From Lachnospiraceae bacterium (GTDB taxonomy: Bacteria > Bacillota > Clostridia > Lachnospirales > Lachnospiraceae): DNA of 64,000 nt. Position 1 is the first letter of the stretch, and the number at the start of each line of letters is the position of its first letter. Shown here piece after piece: positions 18,701 to 28,409 of the stretch. The position numbers were made by a program, and so were the translations under genes. The stretch lies in NCBI GenBank assembly GCA_014804645.1, contig JAAUZI010000008.1:1-64000 (forward strand), given 5' to 3'. The notes beneath the pieces are model-generated. The model had not been told where the DNA came from. It made no database searches and saw nothing but the letters and a program-made list of their open reading frames with translations.

Positions 18701-20368
18701 TTACTCCATCATATCCGGGGTCCATTCCACATCCGCATCGCCGCCTGTGATGGGCGGATCTGTAGGCTGGGGTGTAGGTGCCGGCGTGGGTGCTGGCGTA
18801 GGTGCCGGCGTAGGCGCCGGTGTAGGTTGGGGCGCCGGTTCGGGATTGCTGGGTTGGGGCGCCGGGTTCGGATTGCTGGGCTGCGCCGGAACCGGCGTGG
18901 GCGCCGGTGTAGGTTGGGGTGCCGGAACCGTAGGCGTTACCGGCGTCACCGGAGCCGCAGGTACCACTGGCGTAGTGGGCTTGCTGGTGGGTTTCGGCGT
19001 CGCTGCGGGCGCCACCTGACCACTGCCCCGTCTCGCGTAGACCGCTGTGATACCCTGGCCCACGTTCTCCGTTCCTCCGGCCGCTCCTGCAGCATTACCG
19101 CCTTCCGCCACCTGGCTGCTCAAAGTCACCGGGTCGGCTGCAATATAGACGTCTGCGGCTCCCATGTCGATCCAACCCGTGCCGTCATACACCTGAATAT
19201 TGCCGCCAAACACTCTGACCTGCAGCTGGGCTATATCTATCGTCCCCGATGCGGGCGTACCGGTCTGGTCTTCCTTGGGTTCATAAGCCGCATACGTCTG
19301 CAGCACGGGCATACTCATGGATTCTGCCCGGAAAACATAGCTATCCGCCGCAGTCGCCTCCAGTCCGCTGAAGAAAAGGTAGTTTTGCTTTCCGCTGTCA
19401 TAGGCGTAAACAACTGCGTCTCCCGCCTCTGAGAGCTGTGCGGCAGTGGATATACCGTCCTCGCCAAAATTTCCGTTGTAGGTAGTCATCTCCATATCTT
19501 CCCGCAGATTCCACAGGGGCAGCAGTTCGTTTTCTCCTTTGCCCCAACGGATCTGAGCGGTATAATCGCCCACCAGGACGCCGTCTCTCAGATTGCCGTT
19601 CTCCCGGATCACATCGCCGCTGGCGGCCAGCACCGTCCAGCACTCGTATACGCCGTCGTACTGTCCCTCCTCCATGCTGGTCTCCAAAAGCTGCACACTC
19701 ACGTCCGTCTGCAGCAGCACCGTGACCTGTTCTCCCTGCCTGTACTGTGCCTGGGTATAAAAGGCTCCGCTGGCGTCATAGCCCGTCCTCACATACAGAG
19801 AATTGTCCCCTCGCTCCTGATAATAGCCTCTGGTTCCCTGATTCATCCGGGGCATCATAGTGTCCCTCCACTCTTCTCCGTGGAGCATGCTCACCGCCTC
19901 ATTGATATATCCCTGGGTGGACAGATTCTGCTCCAGCAGAGTCATCTGTCCCTGCACACCGGGCTCCTCCTCCGATACATTTACTGTCAGCTGCTGCAGC
20001 TGTTCCTCCGCGGCACTGTCCTGATACAGGGCAAAGCAGATTTCCAGAGTGTCACGCTGTTTTTTGACCTGATTATTTTCATTGTACAACTCTGCCAGAG
20101 TCAAATACTCCACCTGGGAAAAATCCGGTGTACCGTAGCGGCGCTCCAGCTCCCGAATCTGCTGTTCCAGCTCGATATTTTCCGGGTTCTGTTCCCCTGT
20201 CTCCCCCGGCTGTCCCTGTGCGCCGTCGATGGGAATACCCACCACCTCCGCGGCGCCGGTCTGCCGATCGGCCTCCTCCCGCTCCTGAGGTGTCATACCG
20301 TCTCCGCAGCCGGTCATGGACAGAATCAGAGCAGATATAATCAACAATAATGTCTTTTTATTCTTCAT
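18701..20368 (-). CDS. Predicted lipoprotein with Pro/Thr/Ala-rich C-terminal repeat tract
   Basis: MKNKKTLLLIISALILSMTGCGDG lipobox; C-term PTPAPTPVPAQPSNPNPAPQPSNPEPAPQPTPAPTPAPTPAPTPAPTPQPTDPP. Confidence 0.8.
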   Translation of the reverse strand: MKNKKTLLLIISALILSMTGCGDGMTPQEREEADRQTGAAEVVGIPIDGAQGQPGETGEQNPENIELEQQIRELERRYGTPDFSQVEYLTLAELYNENNQVKKQRDTLEICFALYQDSAAEEQLQQLTVNVSEEEPGVQGQMTLLEQNLSTQGYINEAVSMLHGEEWRDTMMPRMNQGTRGYYQERGDNSLYVRTGYDASGAFYTQAQYRQGEQVTVLLQTDVSVQLLETSMEEGQYDGVYECWTVLAASGDVIRENGNLRDGVLVGDYTAQIRWGKGENELLPLWNLREDMEMTTYNGNFGEDGISTAAQLSEAGDAVVYAYDSGKQNYLFFSGLEATAADSYVFRAESMSMPVLQTYAAYEPKEDQTGTPASGTIDIAQLQVRVFGGNIQVYDGTGWIDMGAADVYIAADPVTLSSQVAEGGNAAGAAGGTENVGQGITAVYARRGSGQVAPAATPKPTSKPTTPVVPAAPVTPVTPTVPAPQPTPAPTPVPAQPSNPNPAPQPSNPEPAPQPTPAPTPAPTPAPTPAPTPQPTDPPITGGDADVEWTPDMME

Positions 20369-20435
20369 ATATAGATTCCCCTTTTCTCGTCTCGAAACGA
20401 TTCAACAGGTGTGATCCAATGAGAGGGGTCTGTCA

Positions 20436-22547
20436 TCAGTTACTGTCTGCGGTCTGTCCCAGAGCATCCGCGTCATCTACCAGTTGCTGCAGGAAATTAG
20501 CCGCCTCAGACCCCTCCGTGTACAATCCCATATTCAGCGATTGCTGGGAGAGATGATAGATATTTCTGGCCACAATCGGTCCATACAACGTTATATCCTG
20601 CCCGTCTTTGGTCAGCGTCATATACCCACGGAAAGCAAAGTCCGTCTTGTACTGATCCACAGGCAGCCCTACCAGCACCGCCGTGTAGCGATAGCGGTTG
20701 TCCACCTTTTCATAGATTGTGTCCACATGCTGACCGTTGTTGTCCGTCCCATAAGAGACGCCCTTGGAGACCTTCTGCCCGCCCAACACCATAGGATAGG
20801 CGCCGCGGTTGGCGTTGTTCATGATCAGCGTTCCATACTCCTTCAGCGTATAGCCCTGAATCCCATTTCCCAACAGTTTCTGCCGGGTCTCCACCGCTAT
20901 GCCGGTCTTACACCGGATACCCGATCTACCGGTAATCCGGATAGAAAAACCATGGTAGGTCAGCAGATCCCGCAGCTCGGGAATCTCCGTGGCTTTGTAG
21001 CAGGTCTTGTCATAATTCAGCAGCCACACGTTCATGCCGGTAGGCACGCCGGAATCACTATATTGATACATAATCGCCGTGCGGGCGCTGCCGTCCGGGG
21101 CGGTTATCACATAGCTGCCGTTTTTGACGCTGGCCTCATAGGAAACGCCGTCCAGATACACATGGGGATCGGTATAGCCCGCCGGGGGCGTCAACACGAT
21201 GTCAAAGGACTGAACGGGTTTTTCGCAGGGAGTTCCCGGCATATTGTTGTACACCGGAATCCGAAATACAAAGGGATTGTCCAGCGCTCCCGCCTCCGCA
21301 TACAGCTTGCGGATATTGGAACCCTCACTGCTGGGAGCGCAGATATTCTGCATATACTGATGCCAGTACAGGCCATTGCTGCTGCTGTCCACATCAAATT
21401 TTTGCAGATACAGAGTATCCTGCCCTTGCGCGATATAGTTCCGGGATATAACATCAGCCCCGCCCAAAATGGAGGCCCGCGCACTGTTCCAGCCTCTGTC
21501 CTTGGCTGTCTGCAGTCCGCTGACATACACTTGCTCGTTAGTAGAACCGCTGGCTCCTACATTAAAGTAGTTGTAATAGCCCTCGTAGCCCGGATATGTA
21601 CCGGATATCAGCGGCGAGGTACCATTCTTTCCCTGCTCCTGATAAACCCGGCAGGCCAGGTGAATCGGGCTTACATTTAGAGCATTGCCCGCCTCCTGGA
21701 ACATTCTGGAAAAGGTGATTTCCTCATCAGGAAGATTGCCCTGCATGAAGGAGCCGTTCAAAAAGTTCTGCACTCCCTCTTCCTTGTGATAGGAGGCATT
21801 GTAAGTCAACTGCTCAAACTGGAAGATTCCGGATTCCGTCAGCCAGTTTCGGGGATCGAGATAATATTTCAGCACATCCTCCGAGGCGTAGGCCCAGCTC
21901 TTGCTGTACAGGCCATTCTGCATGTACTCCGGGTAGGACGCAGGAATCAAACTGCGCTCTCCAACAATCTCATTGGCCACCACCGTATTCCAATCCAGCC
22001 CCGTGTCGAATTTGGCAAATATCCAGTTGGGGTGGGCCTGAGCCAGCGCCGTCAGTGCCGCACGGTAGCTCTCGGGGAACTGATCTACGCCGCTGTAGTC
22101 GCTGACTCCGTCTCCCACAGTCATAAGCATGCGGCCGGGATTCATACCATAGAGCATCTCCCATTCCAGAAACCGCTCGTCCGAACAGGCCAGAAAATGA
22201 CGCTCCACATACCCCGTGTACTCCATGTCCTGGCTATACAGCTGTACCTGTACCCAGGGCTCATATTCCTCAGTAAATACTACGTCCTGAATCACCACCT
22301 GCTGCCCGCTTGGCACAGTTATGACCTCCGCGCCATTCGGAGCACTGCGGACGACATATCGGTCCGTCAGGTAGACCAGCGCCATCACCGGCCGCTCCTG
22401 CAGCAAAGTCTGCAGCGCCTCCCGCGCCTCCTGAATATATGTCTCCTCTTCCTCCGTAAAAGCATAGACGCGGCTGCCCGGCTGGATATTCCCCAGCGCC
22501 AGACCAAGCACTAATGCCATACACAGAGATCTGATTGTTTTTTTCAT
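20436..22547 (-). CDS. Secreted N-acetylglucosaminidase-like protein with SH3-like domain
   Basis: Signal peptide MKKTIRSLCMALVLGLALG; SH3-like repeat; SGIFQFEQLTYNASYHKEEGVQ...FNVGASG resembles clostridial endo-beta-N-acetylglucosaminidases. Confidence 0.75.
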   Translation of the reverse strand: MKKTIRSLCMALVLGLALGNIQPGSRVYAFTEEEETYIQEAREALQTLLQERPVMALVYLTDRYVVRSAPNGAEVITVPSGQQVVIQDVVFTEEYEPWVQVQLYSQDMEYTGYVERHFLACSDERFLEWEMLYGMNPGRMLMTVGDGVSDYSGVDQFPESYRAALTALAQAHPNWIFAKFDTGLDWNTVVANEIVGERSLIPASYPEYMQNGLYSKSWAYASEDVLKYYLDPRNWLTESGIFQFEQLTYNASYHKEEGVQNFLNGSFMQGNLPDEEITFSRMFQEAGNALNVSPIHLACRVYQEQGKNGTSPLISGTYPGYEGYYNYFNVGASGSTNEQVYVSGLQTAKDRGWNSARASILGGADVISRNYIAQGQDTLYLQKFDVDSSSNGLYWHQYMQNICAPSSEGSNIRKLYAEAGALDNPFVFRIPVYNNMPGTPCEKPVQSFDIVLTPPAGYTDPHVYLDGVSYEASVKNGSYVITAPDGSARTAIMYQYSDSGVPTGMNVWLLNYDKTCYKATEIPELRDLLTYHGFSIRITGRSGIRCKTGIAVETRQKLLGNGIQGYTLKEYGTLIMNNANRGAYPMVLGGQKVSKGVSYGTDNNGQHVDTIYEKVDNRYRYTAVLVGLPVDQYKTDFAFRGYMTLTKDGQDITLYGPIVARNIYHLSQQSLNMGLYTEGSEAANFLQQLVDDADALGQTADSN

Positions 22548-22671
22548 GCGCATTCTCCCATCTGCATGATTCCATGTTGTTTTTACAACTATCGTAATAT
22601 TATCGTAACATTTATTTTTTGACAATACTTTTGCGACAATAGGAAAGAATTACCGAATAACGGCATCCAAA

Positions 22672-23421
22672 CTATCCCAGCAGCATTTTTGCCGCCTCTA
22701 TCGCCACGCATTCCATCAGATACAACCGGCTGTAGCCATTGATCCGGTAACAGTACCGATAGCGGTCCGCAATCCGTTTCCTTGCAGCCTTAAAATCCTT
22801 GCGGTTGCTGGCGCCACCCATGACAAAATCCGCCAGCACCTTGTCCACCGTCACGATATGCCGCCCCTGCTGCCGCATCTGTAGGAAAAAACCGTAATCG
22901 TCATGAATTCCCAAACAGCGGAACGGATACTGCCGGTACAGCTCCGCCCTCACAAAGGTGGTTGGATGGTTCCAGTCCCGGGAGGTCTGGTACCGGCGCT
23001 GCCTGGCCTTTTTGACAAATGTACTCCCGTCTCTCTTATGCATGCGGATATTGGCGTACATGAGATCGCAGCCCGTACCGGCAAAAGTGTCCGCCGCTGT
23101 CGCCGCCGCAATGGGTTCATACCAGTCCCCGCTGTTCAGAATGCCGATAACATCCCCTGTGGCAAGGCCGATCCCCTTGTTCATAGCATCGTAGATGCCC
23201 TTGTCCGGCTCGCTGCTGATCCGGTAGTCAATGCCCTTATCCGCCATAGCCGGGATGTAACTCTCCGCAATGGCAACGGTATCGTCATTGCTGGCTCCGT
23301 CGATAATCAGGTACTCTATCGCCCAGGGCGTCTCCCCCTGTTCCTGGGCCAGCACGGATTCTATGGTACGGCCGATATCCTTGGCGCTGTTATATGCAAT
23401 CGTAATGACAGTAAGTTTCAT
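22672..23421 (-). CDS. GT2 family glycosyltransferase (WcaE-like)
   Basis: MKLTVITIAYNSAKDIGRTIESVLAQ...YLIIDGASNDDTV...SEPDKGIYDAMNKGIGLATGDVIGILNSGDWY. Confidence 0.87.
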   Translation of the reverse strand: MKLTVITIAYNSAKDIGRTIESVLAQEQGETPWAIEYLIIDGASNDDTVAIAESYIPAMADKGIDYRISSEPDKGIYDAMNKGIGLATGDVIGILNSGDWYEPIAAATAADTFAGTGCDLMYANIRMHKRDGSTFVKKARQRRYQTSRDWNHPTTFVRAELYRQYPFRCLGIHDDYGFFLQMRQQGRHIVTVDKVLADFVMGGASNRKDFKAARKRIADRYRYCYRINGYSRLYLMECVAIEAAKMLLG

Positions 23422-23488
23422 AGTTGTATCTCAGCTTTCCTCATTCCTGCGCAGCTCACGCCGACCTGCAATGTTGCCCTGCCTTGTC

Positions 23489-24379
23489 TCACCCCTCCGT
23501 GCGCCGGACACTCTCCCGCAGATCATACAGACAGTAGCTCTCCAAATCTCCGCTCATATGTATATCTATCGTCAGGCTGCCAAAGGCCTTATTTGCCATG
23601 GCGCCAATTTTGCCGGGCATCCGGGAGGCAAGAGCCACCAGTGGATTCAGTATCTTCAGCAGCCGCACCTTCTTCCCTCGGGCGGCGGCAATCTCCTGCA
23701 CCATCCGGGAGGTGTTCGTGTACTCCGGGTTCTGGGGAAAATACAGTCCCCCCTGCCCCTCCTCGATCCTCTGACGGATAAACTCGCACAGGTTCTCAAT
23801 ATAAATCATGCTGCGCTGATTCTGCACATCCGGAAAAAAGGGCAGCTTATCCGCCAGTTTAGCCAGCAGAGGATAGTTGCCCTTGCTGCCCCTGCCGTAG
23901 ACCATGGGCAGACGCAGTATAGCCACCTGCATGTCCAGCCCGCTCAGTTCCCTCTCCGCCCGAATCTTGCTGTCCCCGTAAAAATGCGGGGTATCCGCCG
24001 GTGTCTCGGGGGTAATAACCCGGTTTTTACCATAGGGGGCGCTGTCTCCATAGACAATAATGCTGCTGGGATAGAGAAAGAGACCTACCCCCGCCTCCTG
24101 TGCCCTTCTGGCAGTGGCCGCCGCCAGATCGCAGTTCACCTGATAATACAGGGCCTGCTGCTCCCGGCTCACCGCCCCCGTATCTGCATGGGCGATGCCG
24201 CTGGCCTGGAAGACCGCGTCATATCCGTGAAAATCATAGCTTTCCCACTGGGAGTTCCTCTGGGATATGGTGTCCACCCAGTATAGCTCTCTGCCCTGAG
24301 ACGCATTGTACTCCAAGAGATAACGCTCCAGGCTTGTGCCGATATAGCTGTTTGCGCCCGCAATCAAAATATGTTTCAT
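23489..24379 (-). CDS. NAD-dependent epimerase/dehydratase (SDR)
   Basis: MKHILIAGANSYIGTSLERYL...QASGIAHADTGA...YPSSIIVYGDSAPYGKNRVI. Confidence 0.82.
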   Translation of the reverse strand: MKHILIAGANSYIGTSLERYLLEYNASQGRELYWVDTISQRNSQWESYDFHGYDAVFQASGIAHADTGAVSREQQALYYQVNCDLAAATARRAQEAGVGLFLYPSSIIVYGDSAPYGKNRVITPETPADTPHFYGDSKIRAERELSGLDMQVAILRLPMVYGRGSKGNYPLLAKLADKLPFFPDVQNQRSMIYIENLCEFIRQRIEEGQGGLYFPQNPEYTNTSRMVQEIAAARGKKVRLLKILNPLVALASRMPGKIGAMANKAFGSLTIDIHMSGDLESYCLYDLRESVRRTEG

Positions 24380-25029
24380 TTTTTATCCTGACCTTCCGCC
24401 TCGTGCATGGCTCCGGTACCGCCTTCCACCACGCCGTCTCCCCGCAGTACACTGATAAAAGTACCGAAAAAGCACCGCAAGTCCATTTTAAGCCCCATTT
24501 TCTCCACATATTCCCCGTCAAACCGCGCCTTCACGGGAATCTCCAGCTCGTCCCGCCCATTGATCTGCGCCCAACCGGTAAGCCCGGGGCGAATATCGTT
24601 GGCGCCGTATTTATCCCTCTCCTCGATCAGATCATACTGGTTCCACAGGGCGGGCCGAGGTCCCACGACCGCCATGTCCCCTTTCAAAATATTGACAATC
24701 TGGGGCAACTCGTCCAAACTTGTCTTGCGCAGAAATTTCCCCACTCTGGTAATATACTGCTCGGGGTTGGACAACAAGTGTGTAGGCACATCCTTGGGCG
24801 TGTCGATCCGCATAGTTCTGAACTTCAAAATGGCAAAATGTGACTTATGAATCCCCACCCGTTTCTGCCGAAACAGTATCGGACCCGGAGAATCCACTTT
24901 AATGGCGACAATCAGCACCAGAAACACCGGCGACAATACGATCAGCCCCAAAAGCGACAATATGAAGTCTATTCCCCTTTTTACATATACATACACGTCT
25001 CCAACTCCTCCATCGATGGTATCCTGCAA
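24376..25029 (-). CDS. Initiating sugar (phospho)transferase, short PglC/WcaJ-C-type
   Basis: VKRGIDFILSLLGLIVLSPVFLVLIVAIKVDSPGPILFRQKRVGIHKSHFAILKFRTMR...DELPQIVNILKGDMAVVGPRP. Confidence 0.92.
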   Translation of the reverse strand: MQDTIDGGVGDVYVYVKRGIDFILSLLGLIVLSPVFLVLIVAIKVDSPGPILFRQKRVGIHKSHFAILKFRTMRIDTPKDVPTHLLSNPEQYITRVGKFLRKTSLDELPQIVNILKGDMAVVGPRPALWNQYDLIEERDKYGANDIRPGLTGWAQINGRDELEIPVKARFDGEYVEKMGLKMDLRCFFGTFISVLRGDGVVEGGTGAMHEAEGQDKK

Positions 25030-25030
25030 G

Positions 25031-25179
25031 CCCAGTCAGGGTAACGCCCCTGTAAAGCCCCTTAAACAACGTTGGTGCTTGGTGAGGTATGCCGAATACA
25101 ATTCGGCACGAGCCTAGCACCACTACGCTTGTTTACGGAGCGAGAGCGTGGCGACTACAGGGGCGTTACCTTGGCTGGG
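25031..25179. repeat. 149-bp imperfect palindrome with nested hairpins
   Basis: cccagtcagggtaacgcccctgta / tacaggggcgttaccttggctggg outer arms (24 bp, 2 mismatches), middle arm taaacaacgttggtgct / agcaccactacgcttgttta, apical gccgaat-aca-attcggc. Confidence 0.85.
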
Positions 25180-25184
25180 CGCCC

Positions 25185-27062
25185 CTATTCCTCATACTGA
25201 TAGCCAGGCACGATCTCCCGCACCAGCTCCCGGATATTCTGCGCCTCATTCACGGACGCCTCCTGCAGCCTCTCAAGCTGTTTCTCGAACAATTCGTCAT
25301 CATATTCTATCGGCTTACCGATATAGATCATTCTGTTGGCTGTCTCCTTCAGGCCTTCCTCCCGCATCAGCAGCTCTTCGTACATTTTCTCCCCAGGACG
25401 CAGGCCGGTAAACTTAATCTTGATATCCTCGTCCACCCGGTAGCCGGACAACTTAATCATATTTTTGGCCAGATCCAGAATTTTTACAGGCTCGCCCATA
25501 TCCAGCACAAAAATTTCCCCGCCGTTGGCATATGCTCCCGCCTGCAGCACCAGAGACACCGCCTCCGGTATGGTCATAAAATACCTTATAATATCGGGGT
25601 GCGTCACTGTCACTGGCCCCCCCTGTTCAATCTGCTTTTTGAAGAGAGGAACCACGCTGCCGTTGCTCCCCAGCACATTGCCGAATCGCACGGCCACATA
25701 CTCGGTTCGGGACTTGCGATTCATGTTCTGAATCACCATCTCACAGATTCTCTTGGAGGCCCCCATAATGTTGGTGGGATTCACCGCTTTGTCTGTAGAA
25801 ATCATAACAAATTTTCCCACGCCATAGCGGTCCGCCGCCGTGGCCACCTTGAGAGTGCCTAACACATTGTTCTTGATGGCCTCGTTAGGGCTGTCTTCCA
25901 TCAACGGCACATGCTTGTGGGCCGCCGCATGGTACACAATATCCGGCCGGTACTCCCGGAAAATCTCGTCCATCCGCAAGGTGTTGCGCACGGAGGCGAC
26001 CAGCACCACCAGATCCAGCTCCGGCTGACTCTGTTTCAGCTCCTGCTGTATGTCATAGGCATTGTTCTCATAAATATCTATAATAATCAAACGTTTCGGG
26101 TTATGCCGGGCAATCTGCCTGCAGAGCTCGCTGCCGATGGAACCGCCGCCGCCCGTCACCAGTACTGTCTTGTTCTGCACGTAGCCAATGATCTCGTCAA
26201 CATTGACCTCGATGGGATCTCTGCCCAACAGGTCCTCAATCTGCACCTCACGCAGATTGGACACGTTCACATCCCCCTTGATGATCTGATACATGCCCGG
26301 AAGTATCTGTATCCGACAGCCCGTTTCCTTACATATCTCGATCAGCGGTCTCAGCGCGGAACGGTTGGCGGAAGGAATGGCTATGATAATCTCATCAATA
26401 TCATATTTCTCCACACTCTCGGCGATTTTTTCCCGGCCACCCACGATAGGCACTCCCCGCAGGTACTTGCCCTGGCAGCCCGGATTGTCGTCAATAAAGC
26501 AGGCCACATGCATGCTCAAATACTTGCTGGACTGAATCTCCTGCAAAATGGCATTGCCGGAGGCTCCCGCCCCCACGATCATATAGTTCTGCCGCTCCGG
26601 CGCCTTATAATGGCTTAACCGCCTGTTCTGCACCATCCGCAGAAAACGGTAACTGAATCTCACCCCTCCGGTAAATATAGCCATAAAGAACGCATAGAAG
26701 AACGGAAAACTCTTAGGCACACGGGTGTCCAGCAGCCAGTATATCACCGGCTCCATGGCGGCACAGATCGTCACGGCAATAACCACATTGACCAGCTCCG
26801 TGTCCGAGGCATACCGCCACACGCTGTTGTATAATCGGAAAATATAAAATATGACCAGCATCACGAGAATATTGATAATGTAGCCGTCCTGAATAGCTTT
26901 CCAGAATATGGGGTCAATGTCCCTGAAACTGAACTCATACCGCACATACAGACTCAGCGCCGAGGAGGCCATTACCGCAAACATATCCGTCACCACCAGC
27001 AGAATGATTCTGGTGATAGGTATTTTTAATATTCCAACCCTGATATCGCTTAATTTCTTCAC
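25185..27062 (-). CDS. Membrane-anchored nucleotide-sugar 4,6-dehydratase (CapD/PglF/FlaA1-like)
   Basis: Four N-term TM helices then NYMIVGAGASGNAI and KTVLVTGGGGSIGSELCRQI...SASV-like VYHAAAHKHVPLMEDSPNEAIKNNVLGT. Confidence 0.92.
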   Translation of the reverse strand: MKKLSDIRVGILKIPITRIILLVVTDMFAVMASSALSLYVRYEFSFRDIDPIFWKAIQDGYIINILVMLVIFYIFRLYNSVWRYASDTELVNVVIAVTICAAMEPVIYWLLDTRVPKSFPFFYAFFMAIFTGGVRFSYRFLRMVQNRRLSHYKAPERQNYMIVGAGASGNAILQEIQSSKYLSMHVACFIDDNPGCQGKYLRGVPIVGGREKIAESVEKYDIDEIIIAIPSANRSALRPLIEICKETGCRIQILPGMYQIIKGDVNVSNLREVQIEDLLGRDPIEVNVDEIIGYVQNKTVLVTGGGGSIGSELCRQIARHNPKRLIIIDIYENNAYDIQQELKQSQPELDLVVLVASVRNTLRMDEIFREYRPDIVYHAAAHKHVPLMEDSPNEAIKNNVLGTLKVATAADRYGVGKFVMISTDKAVNPTNIMGASKRICEMVIQNMNRKSRTEYVAVRFGNVLGSNGSVVPLFKKQIEQGGPVTVTHPDIIRYFMTIPEAVSLVLQAGAYANGGEIFVLDMGEPVKILDLAKNMIKLSGYRVDEDIKIKFTGLRPGEKMYEELLMREEGLKETANRMIYIGKPIEYDDELFEKQLERLQEASVNEAQNIRELVREIVPGYQYEE

Positions 27063-27276
27063 TACAGCTCCTATCTGCCCGTTTTGAGGGGCGTCACTTT
27101 TGCATCTATTCTATCATTGCATACTTTCCGAGGAAAAATTCACCCGGCAATTTTGCAACTTTTCCTTCATCGCACTCTCGCATCTCACTGCGCTGCTGTT
27201 GCCAAATTTTGGAAATATCCACGCTTTTTTATAGTTTTCACCTGATACTTATTATCTACCACCCGTTATTGATATA

Positions 27277-28407
27277 TCAGTTAAATATCCAGTTCAAGTA
27301 GGGCAGCAGCCGGATATTCACATTGTAGGCCGACCTTAGGAACATGACAAAGTAGGCCACAAACACCAGGGCCGTCCCCACCGTCAACAAGCGCCTCAAA
27401 ACCTTGTTCTCAACGCCGCGCAGCGCATTGGGAATCAGAAAGATCTGTGGCAGCACCAAATAGTATGCCACCCGCGACACCTCCGGAATGAAAGCCCCGC
27501 AGGTATACAGCACTAACCCGCCCAGATTCAGGAAAAAGTAGAACCGATTGCGCCTGTTATCTTTAAGGACAGAAGAATAGCTGAGCAGGGAGAGCACCAG
27601 AGTACCCACACATTTCCCAATATTGGTCAGGGAGTATTCCACCGTGTCAAACATGGAATTTTCATAGTAGGGATAAATCTTAAATATAATTACCCGATAG
27701 ATATCTCTGCCAAACAAAAGACTTAAGGCCAGCAGCGCGCCTGCCACATAATGCCAGCGTTTCAGCCGGACCGAGGCCAGCCATCCGGCTCCCAGATACA
27801 GGGGGATCACCACCAGCACGGACTTGTGGAAGGTGGCGGCTGCCAGAATCCACAGGACAAACTTCAAGTATTCCCGCCGCAGCACATACTTGGTGCTGTA
27901 CAGCGCAATAGCAAGCACCAGATAATAGCGAATGGAATTAAAACTGGAAAAATAGTACCCATTCATCAAAAACAGGAACAGAGAACCCAGGAACCAATCT
28001 CCCTGTTCGTATATGGCTCGCAGAAAGAAATACACTGTCAGCAGGGAAAACAGACCGAATATGGGCAGGTAACTATACCCCTCCGTCCCGAAAAAAAACT
28101 GCATAACTCGCACCAGAGCATTGAACCCGAACTCCGACGACACATGCCTTCCCTGGGAGATCAGATCAAACATGCTTGTATAGACCCAGTAGTCATTGCC
28201 GCTGGCAATCCGACAGGCGGACAACGCCGATAGAATCACATAGATTCCGCCGCAGGCCCACAGTTTCAGCGCCTGCTCTCTGGTCATGCCGCCCCGGTGC
28301 GCCAATAATGTGGGGGGCATCTCCCTATGCAGTTGCACGCTCGTCTGGGAGCCACAGAAACATGCCATCAGCAGCGCCAGAACGGTCACGCCCACAAACA
28401 AAATCAT
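27277..28407 (-). CDS. EpsG/Wzy-like polysaccharide polymerase
   Basis: Polytopic membrane protein with SGNDYWVYTSMFDLI and FNSIRYYLVLAIALYSTKY typical of the EpsG family. Confidence 0.82.
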   Translation of the reverse strand: MILFVGVTVLALLMACFCGSQTSVQLHREMPPTLLAHRGGMTREQALKLWACGGIYVILSALSACRIASGNDYWVYTSMFDLISQGRHVSSEFGFNALVRVMQFFFGTEGYSYLPIFGLFSLLTVYFFLRAIYEQGDWFLGSLFLFLMNGYYFSSFNSIRYYLVLAIALYSTKYVLRREYLKFVLWILAAATFHKSVLVVIPLYLGAGWLASVRLKRWHYVAGALLALSLLFGRDIYRVIIFKIYPYYENSMFDTVEYSLTNIGKCVGTLVLSLLSYSSVLKDNRRNRFYFFLNLGGLVLYTCGAFIPEVSRVAYYLVLPQIFLIPNALRGVENKVLRRLLTVGTALVFVAYFVMFLRSAYNVNIRLLPYLNWIFN

Positions 28408-28409
28408 AC

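Noticed and set aside
18760-18990. Repeat tract as a CRISPR array
   Set aside because: Units are short, degenerate and encode in-frame PTPAP repeats; no spacers and no cas genes in the window.
18651-19019. Plus-strand Gly/Ala/Val repeat ORF
   Set aside because: Reverse reading of the Pro/Thr/Ala repeat of the minus-strand lipoprotein; the lipoprotein frame has a signal peptide and full-length support.
20484-21680. 398-aa plus-strand ORF
   Set aside because: Antisense to the glucosaminidase gene; no domain features.
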